From assembly GCF_947179515.1 (NCBI RefSeq), contig NC_067473.1, positions 71,478,719-71,542,718 on the forward strand: 64,000 nt of DNA, read 5' to 3'. Both the position numbers and the translations under genes were made by a program. Within the stretch, counting starts at the first letter, position 1, and every line of letters begins with the position of its first letter. The stretch comes from Apodemus sylvaticus. Its lineage: Eukaryota > Chordata > Mammalia > Rodentia > Muridae. Under the pieces are notes generated by a model. It had not been told where the DNA came from. It made no database searches and saw only the letters and a list, made by a program, of their open reading frames with translations. Of this stretch, positions 11,235-21,310 are shown piece after piece.

Positions 11235-11979
11235 AAGAAATATTGAGTTTGGTACAGCTAACCCCTTCCACCACCAAAATGTCTTGTTCTTTATTCTGTA
11301 TCCATTATCTGGCCCAATCAACTAGTGTAAAGAATTGTTTTTTGATGGAGCAAAGGGTCATACATGGAGATATTAAATGTTTATAAACTTTATCAAAACT
11401 TTCAACTTACAGAAACTTTAACAAAGAAGTTTTAGGTCTACATCTTTTATTCTATTGTTTGTACCATTGTGCATTAGAGCACTAATATTTTTGTTGTTAA
11501 GTCAACATATTCTACTCTATACCCACATTTCTTTCCTATAGAATTATTGAAATCCAACTCAATTAGCTATGTTTCCCTTCTACATTATAAATATTTACTA
11601 TCAGTCATTTTACAGAATTAATTTTGAAACAGATATTTATACTATAAAAATGTGTTTATTTTATAAATTAAACACAATATACTTATATAAACTGTTTACA
11701 TTTGTAGAATACAATATATGGACAAAATACTTGAATAAATGAGACTATTAAATGAATTACTGACAATTATAACAACAGAAAAATTAGAAAAAAATTACTA
11801 TTATATAAAATGTTCATATATATCGTCCGTAGGAACAACTTTTAAAAATAAAACATGCCACAAATATAAATTGGCTAGTTTTTTTCCATTAAGTTTGATC
11901 TTCAGATGTGCAAGTACTTGTGAAAATATTGGCATGCAAAGAAAAGAATTCTTTTATTTTAGAATTAATTATTGCTGCT
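11235..11979. other. No recognised feature, very A+T-rich
   Basis: Long A+T-rich stretch without ORF, SINE or L1 signatures. Confidence 0.5.
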
Positions 11980-12400
11980 ATAATTAATTTCTATTCCTAG
12001 TGGTGTTTCAGGTTTGCTGTGCATCACAGGTTGGATGTCCCACAATGGTCCAGGTGTTGAACATTTGACAGGTTGTGACCTAGTGGGAAGTGGTGGATCT
12101 TTAAGAATTGTGGCCAACAGAAGGAAGTTAGAAAATTGGGGGAATCCTCTTGCAGGAAACCCTGGAGCCCTGGATCCTTTTCTCTCTCTGTTTTGCTTTC
12201 TATCAGGAGTTAAGCACAGTCCTTTTCCATAGGCTACCACTGACATATTTGGCTTCGCAGGCGTTAAGAAATAAATCGTGCTGGCAGTGAGCTGGAACTT
12301 CTTCATAATCTGTGAACCAAAACAAAGTTTTCCTGCTTTATAAGTTGTCTGTCTCAGGTTCTGTTACAATGGCAGAAACCTTATGTTTTAACTGTCTTTT
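11980..12400 (+). mobile_element. MaLR-like LTR or related repeat, tentative
   Basis: The 3' part (GTGAACCAAAACAAAGTTTT, CTTTATAAGTTGTCTGTCTC, TTACAATGGCAGAAACC) follows the arrangement at the end of mammalian MaLR-type LTRs (polyadenylation region, then CAG-rich terminus). The 113-codon minus-strand frame over it is a shadow. Confidence 0.4.
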
Positions 12401-12683
12401 AATCCAACATCCTGTAAGATAGATAGAAGAGGCTGGAGTCTACAGAAGATAAGAGAGCCCAAGGATCCAACTGTATTCTTAGTGTCCAGACATATGAAGG
12501 GGAGCAACATGAAAGAGGAAGTGTCTTTATAAAAGAGACAATTGAGGTACTTTTAACAGAAATACATACTTTTTTCAGTAAAATTAATCCATTAGTAGGT
12601 TTACATCTTTAGTAAGGAAAATTTTCAAGTAGTTTTGAAGTAGGAGAGGAGAAAGGCAGAGAGGAGAAAGGAAGAGGCAGGGT

Positions 12684-12698
12684 ATAAGAGGAGTAATG
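12684..12698. repeat. Target-site duplication, left copy
   Basis: ATAAGAGGAGTAATG immediately precedes the L1; the partner at 16736-16750 reads ATAAGAGAAGTAATG, 14 of 15 identical. Together they bracket the composite L1 as one insertion. Confidence 0.85.
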
Positions 12699-14813
12699 TT
12701 ATTCCAGATGAATTTGAGAATTGCTCTTTCTAGCTCTATGAAGAACTGGGTTGGGATTTTTATGGGGTTAGCATTGAATCTGTAGATTGCCTTTGGCAAG
12801 ATGGCCATTTTAAACTATATTAATCCTGCCAATACACGAGCATGGACGATTTTTCCATTTTCTGAGATCTTCTTCGATTTCCTTCTTCAGAGATCTGAAG
12901 TTCTTGTCATATAGGTCTTTCACTTGTTTGGTTAGTCACCCCAAGATACTTTATGCTGTTTGTAGCTATTGTGAAGGGAGTCATTTCCCTAATTTCATTC
13001 TCGGTCTGCTTATCCTTTGAATATATAAAGGCTACTGATTTGCTTGCGTTGATTTTGTAGCCAGCCACTTTGCTGAAGTTGTTTATCAGCTGTAGGAGTT
13101 CTCTAGTAGAGTTTTTAGGGTCACTTAAGTATAAGATCATATCATCTGCAAATAGTGATAGTTTGACTTCTTCCTTTCCAATTTGTATCCCTTTGACTTC
13201 CTTCTGTTGTCTAATTGCTCTAGCTAGGACTTCAAGAACTATATTGAAAAGATATGGAGAGAGGGGGCAGCCTTGTCTAGTCCCTGATTTTGCTTCAAGT
13301 TTCTCTCCATTTAGTTTGATGTTGGCTACCTGTTGGCTGTATATTGCTTTTATTATGTTTAGGTATGGGCCTTGAATTCCTGTCCTTTCCAAGACATGGA
13401 ATTCATTTCATTTAGCATGAAAGGAGGCTGAATTTTGTCAAATGCCTTTTCAACATCTAATGAAATGATCATGTGGTTTTTTTCTTTGAGTTTGTTTATG
13501 TAGTGGATTGCATTGATGGATTTCCTTATATTGAACCATCCCTGCATCCCTGGGATGAAGCCTACTTGATCATGGTGGATGATTTTTTTTATGTGTTCTT
13601 GGATTCGGTGTGCAAGAATTTTATTTAGTATCTTTGCATCGATATTCATAAGGGAAATTGGCCTGAAATTCTCTTTCTTAGTTGGATCTTTGTGTGGTTT
13701 TGGTATCAGTGTAATAGTGGCTTCAAAGAAGGAGTTGGGTAGTGTTCCTTCTGTTTCTATTTCGTGGAAAAGTTTGAAGAGTATTGGTGTTAAGTCTTCG
13801 TTGAAGGTCTGATAGAATTCTGCACTGAAACCATCTGGTCCTGTGCTTTTTTTTTGGTTGGAAGCCTATCTATGACCCTTTCTATTTCTTTAGGGGTTAT
13901 GGGTCTATTTAGATGGTCTATGTGATCCTGGTTTAATTTTGGTAATTGGTGTCTGTCTAAGAAAATATCCATTTCCTCCAGATTCTCCAGTTGTGTTGAG
14001 GACAGGTTTTTATAGTAGGATCTGATGATTTTTTGAATTTCCTCAGTTTCTGTTGTAATATCTCCATTTTCATTTCTAATTTTGTTAATTTGGATACTTT
14101 CTCTGTGCCCCTTGGTTAGTCTGGTTAAGGGTTTATCTATGTTGTTGATTTTTTTCAAAGAATCAGCTTTTGGTTTTGTTGTTTCTTTGTATGGTTCTCT
14201 TGGTTTCTACTTGATTGATTTCAGCCCTGAGTTTAATGATTTCCTGTCTTCTTCTCCTGGGTGAATTAGCTTCTTCTTGTTCCAGGGCTTTCAGTTGTTC
14301 TGTTAATCTTCTAGTGTATGCTCTCTCGAATTTCTTTTTGGAGGCACTCAAAGCTATGAATTTTCCTCTTAGCACTGCTTTCATTGTGTCCCATAGACTT
14401 GTGTATGTTGTGCCTTCATTTTCATTAAATTCTAAGAAATCTTTGATTTCTTTCTTTATTTCTTCCTTGACCAAGGTATCATTGAGTATTGTTCAGTTTC
14501 CATGTGTATGTGGGCTTTCTGTTGTTTTTACTGTTATTAAAGACCACTTTTACTCCATAGTGATCTGATAGGAGGCATGGGATTATTTCAATCTTCTGAT
14601 ATTTGTTGAGGTCTGTCTTGTGACCAACTGTATGATCTATTTTGGAGAAGGTACCATGAGGTACTGAGAAAAAGGTATATTCTTTTGCTTTGGGATGAAA
14701 AGTTCTATGTATATCTGTTAACTCCAATTGGTTCAAAACTTCAATTAGTTTCACTGTCTCCCTGTTTAGTTTCTGTTTTCCTGATCAGTCCATTGTTGAG
14801 AGTGGAGTCTTGA
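12699..14813 (-). pseudogene. L1 ORF2 fragment: endonuclease C-terminus and reverse transcriptase
   Basis: Read on the minus strand from 14813 downward, broken frames give, in order, the end of the endonuclease domain (GDF-like loop region, PHGTFSKIDHTVGHKTDLNK, LLSDHYG), the linker (EEIKKEIKDFLEFNENEGTT), then the reverse transcriptase with QVGFIPGMQGWFNIRKSINA, SLDVEKAFDKIQ, SGTRQGCPLSPYLFN and the catalytic FADDM box (about 13135-13152). The last part reads MAILPKAIYRFNANPIKIPT. Frameshifts and stops split it into at least six frames (12584-12808, 12907-13392, 13359-13649, 13790-14158, 14163-14474, 14479-14754). It lacks the endonuclease N-terminus and cannot be functional. Plus-strand frames over the same interval are shadows. 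Confidence 0.93.
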
Positions 14814-14845
14814 ACAACTCAGGATAGCTAAAACTATTCTCAACA

Positions 14846-15252
14846 GTACTATTCAGCCATTAGAAACAATGAATTCATGAAATTCTTAGGCAAATGGATG
14901 GAGCTGGAGAACATCATACTAAGTGAGGTAACCCAGACTCAAAAGATGAATCATGGTTTGCACTCACTAATAAGTGGATATTAACCTAGAAAACTGGAAT
15001 ACCCAAAACATAATCCACACATCAAATGAGGTACAAGAAGAACGAAGGAGTGGCCCCTTGTTCTGGAAAGACTCAGTGAAGCAGTGTAGAACAAAATCAG
15101 AACAGGGAAGTGGGAAGGATTGGGTGGGAAAACAGGGGGAGGGAAGGGGACTGATGGGACTTTCGGGGAGTGGGGGTCCAGAAGAGGGAAAATCATTTGA
15201 AATGTAAATAAATATATCAATAAATTAAAAGAAAAATAAAAAATTAAAAAAA
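14846..15252 (+). mobile_element. Nested short L1 3' end
   Basis: It starts abruptly at TACTATTCAGCCATTAGAAA (ORF2 codons for YYSAIRNNEF), runs through the ORF2 terminus and 3' UTR (GTGGCCCCTTGTTCTGGAAA) to AAATAAATATATCAATAAAT and an A-rich tail. It interrupts the larger L1 between the codons for KTILN and the following SGGI-like codons. I could not see a clear duplication around it, so the insertion mechanism is uncertain. Confidence 0.8.
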
Positions 15253-15306
15253 AGAACTTCAGAGGGATTCAGTATCCCAGATTTTAAACTTTACTACAGA
15301 GCAATA

Positions 15307-16485
15307 GTGATAAAAACTGCATGGTATTGGTATAATATCAGGCAAGCAGATGAATGGAATAGGATTGAAGACCCAGAAATGAACCAACACACCTATGGTC
15401 ACTTGATCTTTGACAAAGGAGCTGAAAGCATCCAGTGGAAAAAAGATAGTCTTTTCAACAAATGGTGCTGGTTCAATTGGAGGTCAGCATGCAGAAGAAT
15501 GCGAACCAATCCATTCTTATCTCCTTGTACTAAGCTCAACTCCACATGGATCAAAGACCTCCACATAAAACCTGACACACTGAAACTAATCGAAAAGAAA
15601 CAGGGGAAGACCCTGGAGGACATGGGCACAGGGGAAAAGTTCCTAAATAGAACACCAATAGCTTATGCTCTAAGATCAAGAATTGACAAATGGGACCTCA
15701 TAAAACTACAAAGTTTCTGTAAGGCAAAGGACACTGTCAAAAGGACAAAATGTCAACCAAAATATTGGGAAAGGATCTTCACCAACCCTAAATCCGACAG
15801 AGGGCTAATATCTAATATATACAAAGAACTCAAGAAAGTAGAACCCAGAGAACCAAATAACCCCATTAAAAAGTGTGTTATGGAGCTAAACAAAGAATTT
15901 TCACATGAAGAACTTCAGAGGGCTGAGAAACACCTTAAGAAATGTTCAACATCATTAATCATTAGGGAAATGCAAATCAAAACAACCCTGAGATTTCACC
16001 TCACACCAGTCAGAATGGCTAAGGTCAAAAACTCAGGAGACAGCAGGTGTTGGCGAGGATGTGGAGAAAGAGGAACACTCCTCCACTGCTGGTGGGATTG
16101 CAAGATGGTGCAACCACTTTGGAAATCAGTCTGGCGGTTCCTCAGAAAACTGGGCATGACACTCCCTGAGGACCATGTTAAACCACTCCTGGGCATATAT
16201 CCAGAGGATTCTTCAGCATGCAATAAGGACACATGCTCCACTATGTTCATAGCAGCCCTATTTGTAGTAGCCAGAAGCTGGAAAGAACCTAGGTGTCCTT
16301 CAACGGAGGAATGGATACAAAAAATGTGGTATATTTACACAATGAAGTACTATTCAGCCATTAGAAACAATGAATTCATGAAATTCTTAGACAAATGGAT
16401 GGAGCTGGAGAACACCATACTAAGTGAGGTAACCCAGTCTCAAAAGATCAATCATGGTATGCACTCACTGATAAGTGTATATTAG
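15307..16485 (+). pseudogene. L1 ORF2 C-terminal fragment, 392 open codons
   Basis: The longest open frame in the window. It holds the region after the reverse transcriptase domain: IKTAWYWYN and WNRIEDPEMNQHTYGHLIFD (codons 2-35), then NGWC-type and LHIKPDTLKLIEKK segments, and ends with the Cys/His motif CWRGCGERGTLLHCWWDC (about codons 249-266) and MWYIYTMKYYSAIRNNEFMK. Full-length rodent ORF2 is about 1280 residues, so this is the C-terminal third only. It lacks endonuclease and catalytic reverse transcriptase boxes in this piece. The open frame reflects the youth of the insertion, not selection. The ATG at 15307 is an internal methionine, not an ORF2 start. Confidence 0.92.
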
Positions 16486-16735
16486 CCTAGAAACATGGAA
16501 TACCCAAGACATAATCCACAAATTAAATGATATCCAAAAAGAATGGAGGAGTGGCCCCTGGTTCTGGAAAGACTCAGTGCAAGAGTATAGGGGAATTCCA
16601 GAACAGGGAAGTGGGAAGGGGTAGATGGAGGAACAGGGGGAGGGAAGAGGGCTTATGGGACTTGCAGGGAGTGGGGACCCAGAAAAGGGGAAATCATTTG
16701 AAATGTAAATAAAAAAATATATCAATTAAAAAAAA
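16486..16735 (+). mobile_element. L1 3' UTR and A-rich tail
   Basis: GTGGCCCCTGGTTCTGGAAA, a G-rich run and AAATCATTTGAAATGTAAAT lead to the A-rich tail. About 98% identical by eye to the 3' UTR at 51.93-52.10 kb (3 differences in about 170 bp). Confidence 0.9.
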
Positions 16736-16750
16736 ATAAGAGAAGTAATG
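16736..16750. repeat. Target-site duplication, right copy
   Basis: ATAAGAGAAGTAATG, matching 12684-12698 with one mismatch. Confidence 0.85.
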
Positions 16751-18100
16751 GAGGGTGCTGTCCATGGGAGTCTGTGCGTTCATCTGCAATGAGCCTCATC
16801 CATCAGCAGACTAGTATACCACTAGTCAGTTTCTTGTATCAGACTAGAGAAGAACCTGAGATACCCTGGTGGGAAAACAAAGCTTTTCCTGTTCATCTTC
16901 TTCGTGAAATAGTAAGAAAAATTCCTTCCAGAGCTAGCAAGAGTAGCAAAAGCGTGTTATGCTAACTGGCCACAATCAGCTCAAGAAACTGAGTGAGAAG
17001 AAATAGAGAACAGATTCTCAAATGCAAAATGACAAGTTGGAAGAGATTGCAAGGCTGAACAGACATCATTCAAATGGACCATTTGAAGCCCGACCATTTT
17101 AATGCCAGTAACCTATTCAGATCCAACACGTGAAACTCCCTAAGCACTATTTTTGTGCTAGGCATAGAATTGGAACTAATGTCTGTGTACTGATTGACTG
17201 AATGACAGGGTAAATGGGAAAATAGAAAAAAAAACACACCTTATTTTCTATGATTTTTCTCCCCATTGTCTTTGAAATAACATGCTTTTAATGATGATTA
17301 ATTTGAGGCTATTTTAGAAATGGCCCAAACAATCTGTTGGTGATTTGATCTGTAGAAGGCCTAGGTGTCATGGATAGAGAGACTAAGGCTCCAGGAAACT
17401 TACCTTTAGTGACATTTCACACATTGAAGGTTTGATTGCTGCTATAAATCAGGGGCTGTGCATTATTATAGTTATTTTTTCTTATAAATGCAGTACTCAA
17501 AATTATCAAATGACTGATTTTGCCAAATTACAGTACAAGTCTTCACTGGAAAGAATATGTGTAGCATTTGCTTCCAAAATATTATTTTATTTACCTTTTC
17601 CTTCATGTTTATGAGGGGAAACAGATTTTCATGCCATTTTCAAAATTAAAATGCAGTTATTCATGAGGGAAAATAACATTTTGGTCTTTCCAAAACTCGG
17701 AAAATGAGTACTTATAAAGGTGAAGTTTTGTTAGCAAAAAAATTTAATTATTATATATTATAGAAAAGTATTTTAAACATGATATGAATATAAACAAATA
17801 AATACATTCTGTGTATATATTCTACTATAACTTGTTAACTGATAAATCTTACAATAGGATCAAATAATATTAACAACACAAAATCATAAGCATTCTAACT
17901 TATTTTTTGAAGTGTTCTCATAAAAGTCAGTTTTAAAGGTTATTTTTAGAGGGTCCTTCCCCTTTAAACAATAGATCCTATGTTCCTTGCGTGTAAAAAG
18001 AATGTCCAACAATTATCTGAGATCTGAACACCGGGACAATGTCTGGAGTGATAATGTTCATATTGACTAGGTAATGGCCTTAAATGAAATTTCTAAACAT
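16751..18100. other. No recognised feature
   Basis: A 63-codon plus-strand frame (16774-16965) and others are unsupported. Mostly A+T-rich unique-looking DNA that joins 12683 once the L1 is removed. Confidence 0.5.
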
Positions 18101-18139
18101 GCATACATACATACATACATACATACATACATACATACA
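18101..18139. repeat. (ATAC)n microsatellite
   Basis: About nine perfect CATA units. Confidence 0.95.
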
Positions 18140-19308
18140 ATGCCAGTGAAATTCAAACAGATTCATACATGGTTTAGGAGACAGGAGTGATACAAGTCTA
18201 GGGATTAACCACGACTCTACATCCTACTTAGGCACAGTGAATAGTGTTAGCTCACTGGTTTATACAAGGAAATAAGGAAATAATTCAGACATGGTATGTC
18301 TGAATATGGAATCATGACATGGCACATGATTCTACTGTCTTAAGTGTCCTATCTGGGAATGGAGTATTCTAAGGCCAGCTGCACACACCCTTCATCAAGT
18401 CTCCACCCACGGTCACAAGGTTTCTTACCACTATCCTCTGGATTTTAAATTTAGCTGCTGGAAACCAGCAAAAAACATGTAGTTTGCCTGTGTGTGTAGA
18501 AGTTTTTGACTATGCAAGTAGAAAAAATACATTTTTAATATTTATTTATTTATTTATTTTAGAGCTTGAACCATGAAAAACAGCAAGGAGGGAAAAAACA
18601 ATCTTTAAGCTCATGGGTGGGAGAAAGCATGACATGCACAGGGCTAAGACTTAGGGGACAGTCACCCATGGTCACTGTGAAAAGAACATATAACCAGGAC
18701 AGGCTCCCGGCCCTGGATTAAGTGAGTAGACGGTGTGGAAGACAGTGCCACCACAATTACATTCAGGGCAAAGGAAGGCCAAGCACATGCATATGACTTC
18801 ACATTTGGAAACTAAGTTGGACCAAGATGATAGAGCCCGCTCATGATCTCCAAATGGACCACTGTCTTATCCTTTACCTTTTATACCAACTGTCTCTATT
18901 GCCTGGAATGTGGAACCTCCATGTTTTGTCCTCTTTGGACCTCTCTGAGATGGGTCTAATATTGGCCACTCTGGGAGAGAGGCCCTGGGAGAGCTGAGCC
19001 CCACCATCCGTGAACAGAGTGATTACATGGAATTTTAGATTGGGGTAGCAAACATTTTCCCCTGTGATCTGATTGGCCTTTGCCTCATTTTCTGTCATGT
19101 TAGTGTATTTAGAAATATTTTAGAAAAAGGAAGGAAGGTGGTAATGGAGAGAGAGATAAGGGAAGTAACTGGTTAACTCTATTCTACGCAAGTATTCACA
19201 TGGATAAAGGTAATTTAAAAGAACGAAAAGAAAATCAGAGAAGAAATAGTCTTCAGTGATATGTAGTGCTAGATTAAACTGCAATTTATCTCTGATTGTT
19301 TTTCCCAT
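18140..19308. other. No recognised feature
   Basis: Contains a short (TTTA)n run at about 18537-18562 and a less A+T-rich block (about 18590-19080) with no recognised repeat or domain. The 74-codon minus-strand frame at 18874-19098 is unsupported. Confidence 0.4.
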
Positions 19309-19908
19309 TTGTTTGTTTGTTTGCTTATCTATTTATTCACTTTACGTCCTGATTGCAGCCCCCTCCTCTCAGTATCCTCCTCACCTGACCCCTCCCTTTC
19401 CATCCTTTCCCTTCCCTTCCTACCCTTAACTTCTGAGAATGGGAAGGCCCTTCACCTCCCAGGCAATCAACCCACCCTGGCAACTCAACTCACTGTAGGA
19501 CCGTGTTCATCTTCTCCCACTAGGGCCAGATAAGACAGCACAATTAGGGGAGTGGATACATAGGCAAACAACATAATCAGGGTAAGCGCCTGCTCTAGTT
19601 GTTGGGGCACCTGCATGAAGACCAAGCTACTCACCTGCTACATGTTTGTAGATGTGGAAAAGGTAGGTCCAGCCTTTACATGCTCTTTGGTTGGTGGTTC
19701 AGTCTCTGGGAGCCCACACAGGTCCAGGTTGGTTGATTCTGTTGGTCTTCTGTGACTCTCATCTTCTCTGGGTTCTTCAATCCTTGTCCCCCAACTCTTC
19801 CACACCACTTCCTGAGCTCTATCTAATGTTTGGTTGTGGGTCTCTGCATCTGTTTTGGTCAGCTGCTGGATGGAGCTTCTCAGAAGACAGTTATGCTAGG
19901 TTACTCTC
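19309..19908 (-). mobile_element. Lx-type L1 3' UTR, antisense
   Basis: The plus strand starts TTTGTTTGTTTGCTTATCTA and TATTCACTTTACGTCCTGAT and continues through TGCTCTTTGGTTGGTGGTTC to GCTGCTGGATGGAGCTTCTC, the reverse complement of an old rodent L1 3' end. On the minus strand an AATAAA lies close to the A-rich terminus near 19330. It sits directly downstream of the Crb1-like pseudogene on the same strand. Confidence 0.8.
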
Positions 19909-20990
19909 TGTACTTCAGGATGTTACAAACAGCCGGAGGTTCCAAGGTAGTTAAAGGAGGGATACAGGCCTGCAATGTATCCATACAGATCTTCTGAGGG
20001 CAGCACAGCACATTTCCCCCACCTCCCAAGTGATAGAGCTTACTGCTGCATCCATGAGACAATGCTTTGTCTCACACAGGGCACTTGTGTATCTAGTGTA
20101 GAAGTGACAAATATAGATGTCAACAGTGTCTTCACATGTTGCATCATTGTGACAAGGCTTTGAGCAGTGAAGAGGCACCAAGGTGTCACAGTGTGTCCCT
20201 TTGAATCTATTACCTGTGCAGTCACAGTGCTTGTTGTTTCCTCTATCCACACAAAGACCTTCATGGAGACATGACTGACTGGCGCATTCATCAAAGTTCA
20301 CAGTGGTCTCCAAGGAAGCAATGTGTATAGTCACAAAAGTAAGCCCCAAGAGCATCCTGACATGTGGCACCATGTAGACATGGCTGGGATCCACATTCAT
20401 CAATTTCCCTCTCACAGTTCACACCAGAATACTCTTGATGATAGATAAATGTGTATCTTCCTATCTCATTAAGATGTACAGCCTCATCTATGCAGGAATC
20501 AAAAATATATTCATCCATTTGCGAATCACAATACCTGTCTTGGTATCCAGGCACACAGTAGCATGAGTAGCCATTGATTCCATCCTGGCACACAGTTCGA
20601 TTGTAGCAATGGATAGTGCACTCACTGTGATCTATCTTACAGAACCTTCCAGCATATCTAGCAGGCAGATACAGACAGGGTTCACAGAGTCTTTATGTTG
20701 GGTGCCTGGCAGGCATCCCTCCACAGGAATTAGTGGCAGTTTCTCAGGTCATCCCCCTGTATCCAAGCAGACATTGGCACAGGAGGCCCCTTTCTCCTGG
20801 GGTATTGACATGAATGACAATTCCTTGGCAGGAATTAGAGATGTAACGGTCTTTTAGATCTGCACTGTCTTTGTCCAAATTATTGGCTTTATCTAAGCAA
20901 CAATTGTTGTCTCATGGAAAACTCTTATGCATAGAATTGTTTTGGCAAAAATTGAAGAGAAACCTGATGTGAGGCAAGTAGAACTATATC
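19909..20990 (-). pseudogene. Crb1-ps: Crumbs-1 (Crb1) processed pseudogene, EGF-repeat region
   Basis: Crb1 is a large transmembrane polarity protein of photoreceptors and Mueller glia whose ectodomain begins with a run of EGF-like repeats. Reading the minus strand from 20990 down gives broken frames that track the Crb1 N-terminal repeats in order: NFCQNNSM, NNCCLDKANNLDKD, KIDHSEC, VCQDGINGYSCYCVPGYQ, LNEIGRYT, YSGVNCE, EIDECGSQPCLHGATCQDAL, CDCTGNRFKGTHC, CHNDATCEDTV, then near 19960 LYGYIAGL and SFNYLG. This corresponds to about residues 33-385 of the human protein of about 1400. Several repeat cysteines are lost, and the frame breaks at least near 20750, 20670, 20295 and 20060. No intron interrupts the places where, as I recall, human exons 2/3, 3/4 and 4/5 join (about codons 217, 283, 330), so it is a retrocopy. 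The plus-strand frames here are shadows. Confidence 0.87.
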
Positions 20991-21039
20991 ACCAGACAAA
21001 AACTGAGAAGGCTGAGTGGATTCAAAAACCCCAGTATTC

Positions 21040-21310
21040 TCATATCTGAGACTGGTAGGCATTTCATCTGTTCCCAAGCCAGTTCATATCCTGAAGTACA
21101 TGACCACAATATCCCACATGATGAATTCCCCATGCTAGTGAGATATCTAGATGGGGCAACCCCAAGGGTTTAGCCAATAAGCTTCCCTTCCTAGACATTC
21201 CTTCTTAGAAGGGTATTTAATTTCTGGTCCACCCTGAGTAAGTTATATGTACTCATTTCCTATGATGAACAATGAATAAACAGCTTAGGAAAGCAATGGC
21301 TGTCTCTCTC
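21040..21310 (+). mobile_element. Possible solo LTR
   Basis: A CCAAT-like motif (TAGCCAATAAGCTTCCC), then GGGTATTTAATTTCTGG as a TATA-like box near 21220, and GAATAAACAGC near 21272 occur in the order and spacing of a retroviral LTR promoter and polyadenylation signal. I found no clear ends or duplication and do not recognise the family. Confidence 0.35.

Larger units (their letters stand above)
12699..16735 (+). mobile_element. Twin-primed L1 with 5' inversion and nested L1
   Basis: One L1 insertion in three pieces: an inverted 5' part (12699-14813, minus), a sense 3' part that starts at 14815 and resumes at 15253-16735, and a short foreign L1 tail (14846-15252) nested in the sense part. 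The inverted part stops in ORF2 just after the codons for ILKFIWNN. The sense part begins with AGGATAGCTAAAACTATTCT, which encodes the next ORF2 codons (RIAKTIL), so almost nothing was lost at the inversion point. It ends in a 3' UTR and A-rich tail and is flanked by 15-bp duplications. This is the standard product of twin priming during target-primed reverse transcription. Confidence 0.92.

Noticed and set aside
12907..14568. Plus-strand frames of up to 117 codons (13070-13375, 14215-14568 and others)
   Set aside because: They are the reverse strand of L1 ORF2.
12584..14754. Reverse transcriptase-like frames considered as a retron, telomerase or other RT gene
   Set aside because: Motif order and 3' structure are those of L1 ORF2; frames are broken and the element is inverted within an L1 insertion.
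16774..16965. 63-codon frame next to the L1 as a disrupted host exon
   Set aside because: No reading frame continues on the left side of the insertion (before 12684) and no domain is recognisable.
19975..20857. Functional secreted EGF-repeat protein
   Set aside because: Frame breaks, an in-frame stop near 20750 and lost disulfide cysteines are incompatible with a working product; it is a decayed Crb1 copy.
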